The notes: a model not told the origin generated them from the letters alone. Counted from the stretch's first letter, positions 17,914-25,542 are shown. The stretch: 64,000 nt of DNA from Lysinibacillus fusiformis (GCF_016925635.1 NZ_CP070490.1:1-64000); one strand, 5' to 3'. Translations and numbers: made by a program.

Positions 17914-18318
17914 ATTGGGACAGAGAAATTAAAAATTGGCGAGCTTGCAGAAAAAACAGGCATTACTAAACGAACAATCGACTACTATACGAACATTGGT
18001 TTGCTAGATGCAGAACGTTCTGCAACAAATTATCGCTACTATGACCCAGCCATGATTAAACGGCTTCAATTTATTGAACAGCGCAAACAACAGGGGCTTT
18101 CACTCGTACAAATCCAACATGAGTTAAACATCACACCCTATGAAGAAATCGATGTACAAGTGCTTCGTTTAAAAATGCAAGATTTAGAGCATGATGTCAC
18201 TTCTCTGCTAGCACAAATGAACAAGCAAGATGATAATAAAATTGAAACGATTAAGAAAAATGTTTCACCCGAAAGTATTGCATTGATGCAATCCTTATTA
18301 TTACTCATTCATAATTAG
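17914..18318 (+). CDS. MerR-family transcriptional regulator with apparent ATT start
   Basis: DNA-binding regulator of 134 aa. The winged HTH is typical (LKIGELAEKTGITKRTIDYY, then TNIGLLDAE and NYRYYDPAMIKRLQFIEQRK), followed by a short coiled coil. No Cys cluster is present, so a CueR-like metal pocket is unlikely. The HTH begins within nine codons of a stop at 17893, and the only codon in the start window is ATT at 17914, 7 nt after GGAGG. ATG, GTG and TTG are absent until TTG at 18001, which would delete the HTH. The out-of-frame TTG at 17915 does not help. It is followed at 32 bp by a CorC-type gene, its probable target. Confidence 0.82.
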   Translation: MGTEKLKIGELAEKTGITKRTIDYYTNIGLLDAERSATNYRYYDPAMIKRLQFIEQRKQQGLSLVQIQHELNITPYEEIDVQVLRLKMQDLEHDVTSLLAQMNKQDDNKIETIKKNVSPESIALMQSLLLLIHN

Positions 18319-18353
18319 GAGGTGACGTTCTGTTTTTACAGAACGACTATTTG
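18318..18353 (+). promoter_or_regulatory. Ribosome site separated from TTG by a short hairpin
   Basis: GGAGGTGA (18318-18325) is followed by GTTCTG-TTTTTA-CAGAAC (18327-18344), a perfect 6-bp hairpin, then GACTAT and TTG at 18351. Without the hairpin the spacing is 28 nt; with it folded about 10 nt. A CTG at 18330, inside the hairpin, is the other in-frame option. Confidence 0.5.
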
Positions 18354-19685
18354 GAGACCATAATAAACCTATCGATTTTTACCATTTTATTAGCTTTAAC
18401 AGGCTTTTTCGTGGCAACAGAATTTGCCATTGTAAAAGTACGTTCCTCAAGACTTGATCAACTGGTTGCAGAAGGCAATAAAAAAGCAATTGCTGCTAAG
18501 CATGTTGTTCAACATTTAGACGAATACTTATCAGCCTGTCAATTAGGAATTACTGTAACAGCTCTTGGTATCGGGATGGTTGGTGAAAAAACATTTGAAT
18601 TTATGCTTCACCCGCTATTCGAAATGATCGGCATTTCCGATAAGTATATGACGATCTTTACAATTGGAACAGCCTTTGCCATTGCAACGTTTTTACATGT
18701 AGTGGTCGGCGAGCTAGCCCCAAAAACGGCAGCTATTCAAAAAGCTGAATCCATTACACTTCTTTTCGCAAAACCAATTATGTTTTTCTATAAAATCATG
18801 TATCCATTTATTTGGTTCTTGAACGGCTCTGCACGCGTGTTAGTTGGTTTATTCGGCATGAAACCTGCTAGCGAACATGAGCTTTCTCATACAGAGGAAG
18901 AATTGCGATTATTACTGTCTGAAAGCTTTAAAAGTGGTGAAATCAATAAATCTGAGCTCAAATATGTCAATAACGTCTTCGAATTTGACGAACGTATTGC
19001 GCGCGAAATTATGGTTCCCCGAACAGAAATTGTTGGAATTGAACAAAATGAATCATTCACCAATATTATTCATTACATTGCGGCTGAAAAATATACGCGT
19101 TACCCGATCTATGATGGTGACCGAGATAATATATTAGGTTTCATCAATGCCAAAGAACTATTAACGCATGGTCTACTTGAACAACTGACAGACGACTCAT
19201 TAGTTCTGGAGGATTTCATTAACCCTGTCATTCGAGTAATTGAAACCATTCCAGTCCAAGAATTACTTGTACGTATGCAAAAAGAACGAATCCATATGGC
19301 CATCCTCATGGATGAATATGGTGGCACATCTGGTCTAGTAACAGTTGAAGATATATTAGAAGAAATTGTTGGTGAGATTCGAGATGAATTTGATGATGAT
19401 GAAATTGCGGATATTCGAAAAATTACAGATCATCACTATTTATTAAATGCAAAGATGCTTGTGGAAGATGTGGAAAATCTATTAAACATTACGCTGGATG
19501 CCGAAGAAGTGGAAACATTAGGTGGTTGGTTCTTAACCGTGAATAACGGCATTAAAGCATCAAAAAATATTGAGCTAGGCTCCTACATTTTTAGCATCTA
19601 TGAGCAACAAGGTCATCAAATTCATTATATTGAGGTACGTCCTCTTCGGAAAAATCTCTCTCTCAAAACAGAGGTTCAATCGTAA
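18351..19685 (+). CDS. CNNM/CorC-family membrane protein (HlyC/CorC, Mg2+ export type)
   Basis: A 444-aa member of the DUF21-CBS-CorC_HlyC family, to which B. subtilis MpfA (YhdP) and YrkA belong; MpfA-type proteins export magnesium. The N-terminal DUF21 domain (about 1-190) has four hydrophobic helices and the FVATEFAIVKVR, ACQLGITVTALGIGMVGE and VVVGELAPKTAAI signatures. Tandem CBS domains lie at about 215-345 (IMVPRTEIVGI, YPIYDGDRDNILGFINAKEL, MAILMDEYGGTSGLVT). The CorC_HlyC domain ends the protein (LLNAKMLVEDVENLLN). The start is uncertain: TTG 18351 with a hairpin-bridged site, or CTG 18330 with direct 7-nt spacing, which would add seven residues. Likely co-transcribed with the MerR gene. 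Confidence 0.9.
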   Translation: METIINLSIFTILLALTGFFVATEFAIVKVRSSRLDQLVAEGNKKAIAAKHVVQHLDEYLSACQLGITVTALGIGMVGEKTFEFMLHPLFEMIGISDKYMTIFTIGTAFAIATFLHVVVGELAPKTAAIQKAESITLLFAKPIMFFYKIMYPFIWFLNGSARVLVGLFGMKPASEHELSHTEEELRLLLSESFKSGEINKSELKYVNNVFEFDERIAREIMVPRTEIVGIEQNESFTNIIHYIAAEKYTRYPIYDGDRDNILGFINAKELLTHGLLEQLTDDSLVLEDFINPVIRVIETIPVQELLVRMQKERIHMAILMDEYGGTSGLVTVEDILEEIVGEIRDEFDDDEIADIRKITDHHYLLNAKMLVEDVENLLNITLDAEEVETLGGWFLTVNNGIKASKNIELGSYIFSIYEQQGHQIHYIEVRPLRKNLSLKTEVQS

Positions 19686-19777
19686 TAGTATGAAACAGGT
19701 ATTCCTTATTCCATTATTAGCCATTTCACTATATAATGAATAGAGAAAAATGATTCTAGTTGCAGGGGGCCATACAC

Positions 19778-20182
19778 ATGACATTATTTAAGCTATATCA
19801 TTCAGATGGTATTCACATTATTACTGACGTAAAAAAACACAAAACAAATATTGAATTAAAAACAATCACGGGAGAAGTTCTATTTATTATCGTGGTAACA
19901 GATGAAAATTACACAGTCTACGATGATCGTTTTGCAGGCGCATCTAAGCAATTAAATTCTGTTGAAGCTTTCGATATTGATGGGAGTTTTCGTAGTTTAG
20001 ATTTCGATAATATGCGCTCCTTATTTAAAGAATCTTTTACAAAGCTATTACAAGAGATTGCCGTGTGTGTTAAAAATAAAGAGGAGCTTGTAGATATTGA
20101 TACACTTCGCCATAAAGTAAGTGCACAGATTAAAGGCATCCACTTCAGGGTGATCTCTGATACGAAAAAATATGAGATTTAA
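19778..20182 (+). CDS. Hypothetical protein (134 aa)
   Basis: Unrecognised soluble protein. ATG at 19778 follows GGGGG at 8 nt; a TTG 18 nt earlier would place the site inside the coding region, so I rejected it. The N-terminal half is strand-rich (MTLFKLYHSDGIHIITDV, GEVLFIIVVTDENYTVYDD), the C-terminal half more helical (MRSLFKESFTKLLQEIAV). No signal or membrane helix. It has its own terminator and reads with the next gene. Confidence 0.7.
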   Translation: MTLFKLYHSDGIHIITDVKKHKTNIELKTITGEVLFIIVVTDENYTVYDDRFAGASKQLNSVEAFDIDGSFRSLDFDNMRSLFKESFTKLLQEIAVCVKNKEELVDIDTLRHKVSAQIKGIHFRVISDTKKYEI

Positions 20183-20190
20183 CATCCGAT

Positions 20191-20222
20191 AGACTGTCCA
20201 TTATGGGCAGTCTGTTTTAATT
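20191..20222 (+). terminator. Terminator after the 134-aa hypothetical gene
   Basis: AGACTGTCC pairs with GGGCAGTCT (one mismatch), then TTTTAATTTT. Confidence 0.7.
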
Positions 20223-20320
20223 TTAGTCCATCTCCTCACCTTCCCATGTTGAAAGAAAAACACGCATCTTTACTTTCATGTATAATGGAATTTAACAATC
20301 TGAAAATAAGGGGTGTTAGG

Positions 20321-20770
20321 ATGAATCGTGAACAATTAATCACACTCGTTTCAGAAAAACTGAAATTAATCCGTACAGAAAAATCTTTTACACAGGATCA
20401 AATGAGTGATTTACTAGGACTATCCAAAAAAACACTTGTCCAAATTGAAAAAGGTCGAATACTAGCCGGCTGGACAACCACTGTCACTGTTTGCACATTG
20501 TGTCGGGACAGCACGATATTACAGCACGAGCTTGGTGGTGATCCATTAGAGGTTGTGGATTTAATCGCGAATAATGGAACATTGCAGCCAAAAGAAAAAA
20601 CGATGGGTGGATACATATGGTGGAAAAACATTCAGGAGCACGGTGGTTTTCGACTACAGCAAAACGTCATCAGTCAGCATTTCCGCATTTTAGACAGCCA
20701 TAATTTTCGCCTAATTTCAACATTTGATGAGCAAATAGCAAAGCAAGCATGGGAAAAACTACAAATCTAA
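20321..20770 (+). CDS. XRE-family helix-turn-helix regulator (149 aa)
   Basis: Probable cytosolic DNA-binding regulator. The HTH lies at about 9-48 (SFTQDQMSDLLGLSKKTLVQ with IEKGR). The remaining ~100 residues (GGYIWWKNIQEHGGFRLQQN, ISQHFRILDSHNFRLISTF) belong to no domain I recognise and may be an effector or dimer module. ATG at 20321 is preceded by AAGGGGTGTTAGG; the frame runs 75 nt further up without a ribosome site. Nothing adjacent names a target. Confidence 0.78.
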   Translation: MNREQLITLVSEKLKLIRTEKSFTQDQMSDLLGLSKKTLVQIEKGRILAGWTTTVTVCTLCRDSTILQHELGGDPLEVVDLIANNGTLQPKEKTMGGYIWWKNIQEHGGFRLQQNVISQHFRILDSHNFRLISTFDEQIAKQAWEKLQI

Positions 20771-20908
20771 TCTTACTATTGAACAGTAGAAGCATTGCTA
20801 TTTGCTTCTGCTGTTACGTTCCCCCCTTTCCTTCCTCTCATAAGTCATCCTCTCTAGACAAATGAATAAAGATATAAAATCACCTATCATATGATAAAAA
20901 TAGTAGTA

Positions 20909-20986
20909 AGAGAATTATTTCTCTAAAATTTCTATGGAAAAAGCCAGGAGAAGCTGGAAAAGTCGAAATTTGTAGAATAATTCTCT
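20909..20986 (+). promoter_or_regulatory. Nested inverted repeats, candidate structured leader of the phosphatase gene
   Basis: Three concentric pairings: AGAGAATTATT (20909-20919) with AATAATTCTCT (20976-20986), AAATTTC (20926-20932) with GAAATTT (20965-20971), and CCAG (20944-20947) with CTGG (20954-20957). It ends about 43 nt before the phosphatase ATG. No known riboswitch core was recognised. Confidence 0.5.
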
Positions 20987-21029
20987 ATACTTAAGGGTAA
21001 AGCTGTACTATTAGAAAGGATGCTCGTAA

Positions 21030-21764
21030 ATGAAGCGAATACTAGCAATTAGTGATATACATGGAGAATTAGGGCTGCTGGAAGAATTACTATTAAAAGC
21101 AAACTACGACCCAATGAACGATCAGCTTTTTTTACTAGGTGATTACATTGATAGAGGGCCCTCTTCTAGTGGTGTGTTAAATTTAGTGAGTGAATTACAG
21201 GCAAAGGGTGCACGCGTTTTGCTAGGCAATCATGAGGCGATCATGCTCAATGCATGCCGTTCAGGCCTTGCTAAACCATGGAACCATTGGGTAGGGCTTT
21301 GTGGTGGAGAGGCAACATTAGCAAGCTATGGCTACCAGCTAGAAGACTTTGAGGAAGCGATCCAAAGTAATACTTTGCCTAGCTTTATTAAAACATTGCC
21401 GAAGCTCGAAGAACATTTACAGTTAATCGAGACGTTTGAAATATACATTGAATTAGAGGATGCTATTTTTGTCCATGGTGGCGTTGTACCAGATGTTGCG
21501 ATAGCCGAAACTGACCCCATGCGCTTACTTTGGATTCGCGAGGAATTTCATGCCGGCTATCAAGGGAAAAAAACGGTTATCTTCGGCCATACTCCTACCT
21601 ATAACCTACACCACAATCCAACTGATTATCGTGTCTATTTCGGAGAAAATAATATTATTGGCATAGACGGTGGGGCTGTGTTTGGTGGACAGTTACATGC
21701 ATTCGAATGGCCAAGTCGCCAAATCATTTCAGTCGATAATGAAAAAACAACAAATATACTCTGA
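21030..21764 (+). CDS. PP1-like serine/threonine phosphatase or related metallophosphatase
   Basis: Calcineurin-like phosphoesterase of the bacterial PPP group, 244 aa. The dimetal site motifs are complete: ISDIHGE near residue 8 (D-x-H), GDYIDRGP, GNHEA, and later VHGGV and FGHTPTY. The RGP after GDYID is typical of protein phosphatases and of the related Ap4A hydrolases. Start ATG follows AAAGGATG. The substrate cannot be told from sequence. It is a single gene behind a structured leader and is not next to a kinase. Confidence 0.85.
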   Translation: MKRILAISDIHGELGLLEELLLKANYDPMNDQLFLLGDYIDRGPSSSGVLNLVSELQAKGARVLLGNHEAIMLNACRSGLAKPWNHWVGLCGGEATLASYGYQLEDFEEAIQSNTLPSFIKTLPKLEEHLQLIETFEIYIELEDAIFVHGGVVPDVAIAETDPMRLLWIREEFHAGYQGKKTVIFGHTPTYNLHHNPTDYRVYFGENNIIGIDGGAVFGGQLHAFEWPSRQIISVDNEKTTNIL

Positions 21765-22160
21765 AGAATGTATTCTAAAACCATAGTAGCAAAAGATTGT
21801 CTTTCATGTTACACATTAGCAAGAGCTTGCCCAATGACCGATTCTTGCTGAACAGTATACGAAAACAAATGGGTTACAGCTCATGTTGAATCATTTAAGT
21901 AGTAAAAAATGACAGCTATTTGTAAACATTATTCCTATTAATGATAGTTAGAATTAGGAAAATAGTGAATTGGTATATAATGTTGAATAGTGTATTATCA
22001 AATCAGTACATCACTAAAATAATAGTGGTGTGCTTTTTTATTTGTAGACCACTTGTATCTTTAAAACAAAATTTAACCGTTTGTAAGAAAGTTGTACCGT
22101 TTATAAAAAAGATGAACTGTTTTTTTAGAACTTAGAATAATAATTTAAAAAAATTTGAAC
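21765..22160. other. Gene-free stretch after the phosphatase
   Basis: No convincing gene. A 64-codon plus frame at 21941-22135 has no ribosome site and strange composition. The end (22071-22130) contains three imperfect 20-bp tandem units, each centred on AACCGTTT, TACCGTTT or AACTGTTT and A-rich after it. Confidence 0.5.
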
Positions 22161-22187
22161 AAAAATCCTGTTATATGCAGGATTTTT
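22161..22187. terminator. Orphan terminator-like hairpin
   Basis: AAAAATCCTG pairs with CAGGATTTTT. No intact gene ends just upstream on the plus strand, so it may be left over from a lost gene or serve a non-coding transcript. Confidence 0.6.
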
Positions 22188-22189
22188 CT

Positions 22190-22221
22190 TTATTCAGCAA
22201 TTGGGCCAGATTGTAGAATAA
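22190..22221 (+). repeat. 32-bp palindromic repeat, left copy
   Basis: TTATTCAGCAATTGGGCCAG followed by ATTGTAGAATAA; imperfect palindrome around GGGC. The related copy at 24330-24361 differs at 7 of 32 positions and has the same orientation. The two enclose the sigma/anti-sigma pair and the recombinase remnant. Confidence 0.6.
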
Positions 22222-22297
22222 TCTAAGATCATATTTAAAGGCTCTTTTAGGGGTCCCGTCAGGAGATTTACAACGTTAAGAAAATTTAATGTGAAAT

Positions 22298-22329
22298 AGC
22301 CGAATTCCAATGGCTTTGGAATCCGGCTT
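22298..22329 (-). terminator. Terminator of the sigma/anti-sigma operon
   Basis: On the minus strand AGCCGGATTCC pairs with GGAATTCGGCT (one mismatch), directly after the anti-sigma stop. The T tract is weak. Confidence 0.6.
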
Positions 22330-22335
22330 AGGTCC

Positions 22336-23355
22336 TTATTTACTTTTATTTAAAGGAACGACCAATTCTAGTTCTTTTATTTCTTCACTAAAACCTTCAC
22401 TATTTGTATGACTTGGTTTGAGTGTTAATGATTTTGGTATCGTATCCATTGGAGGCAAAGTCAGTACCATATGATGACCATAGTTCCCAGCCATGCCTGC
22501 TTGTAGTTTCAGTTTATCATATACATGACCATTATCATCGACTACAGAGAAATCAAACCATGGCCAACTATCGTTTTCATCCATTTCAGTAGGGTAATCA
22601 ATCGTTAGGTCTATTCTAGTTGATAGAGGTGAAAATGTTACTTTGTCGGCCGTTAATGTATAAACTTCATCAACCGTTTCAGTTGTAACTTCTGGATAAA
22701 ACTCAAATGCATCACCTTTTATTTTTTCAAGTGGGAAAGCCACCTTCAACTTGCCCTCATAGCCAAATAAATCTTCTCCATGGACCGCAATCTCAATTTT
22801 ATCTCCATATTCATTATAATTAGAAAAAGTAAATTGATGATGTTCAATTATTGTTTTCGAGTTTATGTCATCTTGCCCTGTTGAACCAATCGCTGGTTTA
22901 ACTGGTTGTCCATTAATTGTTATATAATTAAAGCCGACAATTTCTTCTTTCATCGAAAGTTCTTTTTCTCCTGTGTAAACTAATGTTACGATTAACCGGC
23001 TGCCATCATAAGCTGCTTCTTTTACAGTCATTGTTAAGCCATTTTTACTATCTTGTTTATCAATTACTGTCGTAAGTTGATCGTGTTCAATTTTATCTGA
23101 GGCAATGTCTCTAAAGTCCTTATAAATTGGACCGATTAGGGGAATATTTGATAATGCTTCTGCCATGCCTGTTGAAACAAATCCAGAACCGAGTAAAGTA
23201 ATACATAACCCACATGCAACCAAAAGTGACCGTTTTGAGGTTCTTACTTTTCTATTTTTCTTGGCTTGAAAGATAGCCGTCTTCTCCCTTGCCATTAGCT
23301 TTTCAATAGGTACATTTATGTTGTTGATAGATTGATTGAATTTGTCTTTATTCAT
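22336..23355 (-). CDS. DUF4179-type anti-sigma factor
   Basis: Membrane-spanning partner expected to hold the upstream ECF sigma factor inactive. The 339-aa product has a short cytosolic N-terminus (about 1-43, with many Lys/Arg), one TM (about 44-64; LLVACGLCITLLGSGFVSTG) and a large extracellular region. DUF4179-like features appear at about 65-165 (IPLIGPIYKDF, GLTMTVKEAAYDGSRLIVTL) and a second beta-rich domain ends the protein. No zinc-binding HxxxCxxC is visible. It overlaps the sigma gene by 8 nt (ATGAATAA), which indicates coupled translation. The extracellular signal is unknown. Confidence 0.83.
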   Translation of the reverse strand: MNKDKFNQSINNINVPIEKLMAREKTAIFQAKKNRKVRTSKRSLLVACGLCITLLGSGFVSTGMAEALSNIPLIGPIYKDFRDIASDKIEHDQLTTVIDKQDSKNGLTMTVKEAAYDGSRLIVTLVYTGEKELSMKEEIVGFNYITINGQPVKPAIGSTGQDDINSKTIIEHHQFTFSNYNEYGDKIEIAVHGEDLFGYEGKLKVAFPLEKIKGDAFEFYPEVTTETVDEVYTLTADKVTFSPLSTRIDLTIDYPTEMDENDSWPWFDFSVVDDNGHVYDKLKLQAGMAGNYGHHMVLTLPPMDTIPKSLTLKPSHTNSEGFSEEIKELELVVPLNKSK

Positions 23356-23881
23356 AAAGATAGCCCTCCTTTAAAATGGGTCTTAGCTCTTTTTTCGCTC
23401 TATTTAAGTGTGATTTCACGGTTCCTTCCGGATAATTCATTATGGTGGCAATTTCTTTAATAGACAGATCATGATAATACCTCAACAAAATAATGGTCTT
23501 AACAGTAGGATTTAAGAATTTAAAGGCTTCTGATAAATCCATCGAATGCATAATAAAATCAACATTTTCAGAAGCGATTAATTCAGTAAAGATTTCCTCA
23601 TTATCTGTAGTAAAATGGTGGGATTCTTTCCGAATAAAATCAATCGATTTAAAAACTAGAATTTTTGTAATCCAACTCGAAAAACTTTCAGGCTTTTTTA
23701 ATGTCTTTATTGAAATATAGGCAGTATAAATAGTTTCTTGATAGACATCAAGAGCATCTTGTTCATTTCTAACGTACGCATAGGCTGTTCGGTACAGCTT
23801 TTGTCGAACAGAACCTATCAGAAGTTCAAATGATTCATCATCACCCTTTTTTGCTTTTTTTACTAATTTTGCTATATCCAT
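23348..23881 (-). CDS. ECF-family RNA polymerase sigma factor
   Basis: Directs RNA polymerase to a small stress regulon. The 177-aa product has region 2 (about 12-80; YRTAYAYVRNEQDALDVYQE, then PESFSSWITKILVFKSIDFI) and region 4 (about 120-170; ILLRYYHDLSIKEIATIMNY, PEGTVKSHLNRAKKEL). ATG at 23881 follows GGAGAGGAG; an ATG at 23953 is open but would add a hydrophobic stretch typical of no sigma factor. Translation is coupled to the anti-sigma gene. An ECF-type promoter just upstream suggests autoregulation. Confidence 0.92.
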   Translation of the reverse strand: MDIAKLVKKAKKGDDESFELLIGSVRQKLYRTAYAYVRNEQDALDVYQETIYTAYISIKTLKKPESFSSWITKILVFKSIDFIRKESHHFTTDNEEIFTELIASENVDFIMHSMDLSEAFKFLNPTVKTIILLRYYHDLSIKEIATIMNYPEGTVKSHLNRAKKELRPILKEGYLYE

Positions 23882-23910
23882 TTTGGTTCTCCTCTCCGTT
23901 ACACAATAAA

Positions 23911-23936
23911 GTCGAATGAGGAAGTAAATCGGTTGC
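23911..23936 (-). promoter_or_regulatory. ECF-type autoregulatory promoter
   Basis: On the minus strand GCAACC (-35, 23931-23936) and CGAC (-10, 23911-23914) are 16 bp apart. This is the AAC/CG(T/A)C layout used by Bacillus ECF sigma factors, about 30 bp before the sigma gene. Confidence 0.65.
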
Positions 23937-23961
23937 AAAATAATTAAACACATTAAAATTG

Positions 23962-24325
23962 TTATACATTATCTTTTTCCATTTCCTTTAGCCTACGATA
24001 TAATGCCGCCTGACTGATTCCTGTAATTGTACATATCTCCTTTACAGTTTTATCGGAGTATTACGTAATTCAATAGCATGATTCTTATGCTTATCTGTAT
24101 TTTTTTAACTCTTCCTCGATATTACCATTTTGCTTGCTCAATTTAATTCCTGAATGTTGCTTCTCTTTAATCATTTCACTATCTAGTTCACTAAAGGCTG
24201 CTGCCATTACCGTTAAGAAAAATTTACTAGTTGGTGTTCTGGTATCAATTCCTAAGTTTAAAATAACAAAGTGTATGTCTCTTTCTCGGAGTTGTTCAAC
24301 TAATTGCTGTAGCTGAACAAATCGG
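23962..24325 (-). pseudogene. Decayed serine recombinase (resolvase/invertase) remnant
   Basis: Minus-strand frames give LQQLVEQLRERDIHFVILNL, then the conserved KFFLTVMAAAFSELDSEMIK segment of resolvases. After frameshifts comes a C-terminal HTH, ITGISQAALYRRLKEMEKD, ending at a stop at 23962. The N-terminal part with the catalytic serine is missing and the frame is broken, so it cannot be active. It is the only mobile-element relic in the window. Confidence 0.8.
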
Positions 24326-24329
24326 TACC

Positions 24330-24361
24330 TTATTCAACAATCGGGCGCGATTGTGGAGCAA
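24330..24361 (+). repeat. 32-bp palindromic repeat, right copy
   Basis: TTATTCAACAATCGGGCGCG followed by ATTGTGGAGCAA, with CAATC/GATTG pairing around GGGCGC. Partner of 22190-22221; it lies immediately beyond the recombinase remnant. Confidence 0.6.
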
Positions 24362-24414
24362 CATAGGTAGAAAATAATCAACATTTTTTATAATAACCTA
24401 ACTTAAAACTGCTA

Positions 24415-24461
24415 AAGAAGAATCCCTTTTGATCAAACTTTTTTCAAAAGGGATTCTTCTT
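24415..24461. terminator. Strong perfect hairpin, probable terminator
   Basis: AAGAAGAATCCCTTTTG (24415-24431) pairs perfectly over 17 bp with its complement at 24445-24461. It may end transcripts of the small membrane gene at 24589-24816, from which it is separated by 127 bp without a gene. Confidence 0.7.
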
Positions 24462-24588
24462 ATTTATCGTAAAATAAGGGTTTGCGAAGTATTATTGCTC
24501 AAAAGACATCTTTTTATGGAATTACATATAACGATTGCTGTCTCTTTTTCAAATAAAGCAGCCGGTGAATTGAAGAGTATCTCCAAAA

Positions 24589-24816
24589 CTACAGAAATTT
24601 TCTTTTTTTCTTTCGTCTATCAAACCAGGGCACAATTTTCTTTTCATATATTTTCATTCCTACATTTCCATCAACAAAAGCAGCGAATAATCCAATAAGA
24701 ATCATGCTTATTCCCGTATTGTCAGCCAAAACAATTGGTTTAAGCACTGCAAAAACAACCAAGAACACGATTGGCACTGTTAAACCAACCCATAAACTCA
24801 CAAAGGTTATAGCCAT
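24589..24816 (-). CDS. Small two-helix membrane protein (75 aa)
   Basis: Unrecognised. Two hydrophobic helices (about 4-28, and 36-50 with GISMILIGLFAAF) and a very basic C-terminal tail (WFDRRKKKRK), so the C-terminus is probably cytosolic. ATG follows GGAGATGGGAAA, a good site. No partner gene is adjacent; the surroundings are decayed. Confidence 0.65.
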   Translation of the reverse strand: MAITFVSLWVGLTVPIVFLVVFAVLKPIVLADNTGISMILIGLFAAFVDGNVGMKIYEKKIVPWFDRRKKKRKFL

Positions 24817-25304
24817 TTTCCCATCTCCCTTTAATAGTCATTATCAAGCGTTATTCTTTTCAATTCACTTGCACCGTTAGTTGAATAAGAATCAACATTT
24901 CTTTCGTGAACTTAGATAACCTAGGTGTATGATAGCTTCCATTGGTATACATATAATCCAAACGATACTATTGTCATATAATTTACCTCTTTTATAAATA
25001 AAATAATCATGCACGAAATCAAGTGTGTATAGGACAACTTACATCATGATTTCGCATTTAAAAATCAGAAACACTATCATAAAAAAACCTTGTGTACTAT
25101 ATAACTTCATTTTTATTCTTCCTAAATATAAAAATTTACACAGTATCCCTTTGTTCCGAAAGTTTCCCAACAGGATGTTTGACCTATCAAATCTTAACAA
25201 TGTATTGCCCGATTTCATATATGTAATTTTTTTCACATCCACCTAAACTGACCCATTAGTTGAATAGATAGAAGCTCCTTTTGAATTACTTAAGGTCATT
25301 TGTG
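24817..25304. other. AT-rich gene-free stretch
   Basis: No gene I can support; overlapping 67- and 73-codon frames near 25025-25246 on both strands have no ribosome sites and are explained by low GC. Two short copies of TTAGTTGAATA occur near 24877 and 25256. It looks like the residue of lost genes. Confidence 0.55.
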
Positions 25305-25361
25305 GAAAGAAAAAGGATAGAAAGAGCAAATTTACTTAAGCTCTTCTATCCTTTTTCTTTC
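25305..25361. terminator. Long orphan hairpin
   Basis: GAAAGAAAAAGGATAGAA plus GAGC pairs with GCTC plus TTCTATCCTTTTTCTTTC, a stem of about 22 bp with one bulge. It could terminate ctaB read from the right, but lies 180 bp past that stop; otherwise a relic. From 25362 to 25542 I see no gene. Confidence 0.6.
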
Positions 25362-25542
25362 TATACATATAATGTGTGACATTATATAAGAATTCACTAT
25401 TTAAAATAAATTTAGCTTCTAAACTTAACTTTTAATAAAAACGCGTAAACTTGTTGGTTTTTATTTAGCAAATGCTTCTGCACTAAGTAAATTTTTCTTT
25501 TTCTCTGCCATTTCGGAAATAAATAGACATCAAAGGGGAAAA

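Noticed and set aside
18001-18318. TTG-started short version of the MerR gene
   Set aside because: It would delete most of the HTH, which is intact upstream in the same frame.
21941-22135. 64-codon plus-strand frame
   Set aside because: No ribosome site, Cys/Ile/Val-rich composition from AT-rich DNA; it covers the 20-bp repeat units.
24429-24698. 89-codon plus-strand frame
   Set aside because: Starts inside the strong hairpin and overlaps a better-supported minus gene.
25025-25246. Two overlapping frames on opposite strands
   Set aside because: Neither has a ribosome site; low-GC sequence makes such frames likely by chance.
25462-25512. 16-codon minus-strand mini-ORF (MAEKKKNLLSAEAFAK)
   Set aside because: Peptide looks protein-like but there is no ribosome site and a stop lies close upstream; too short to support.
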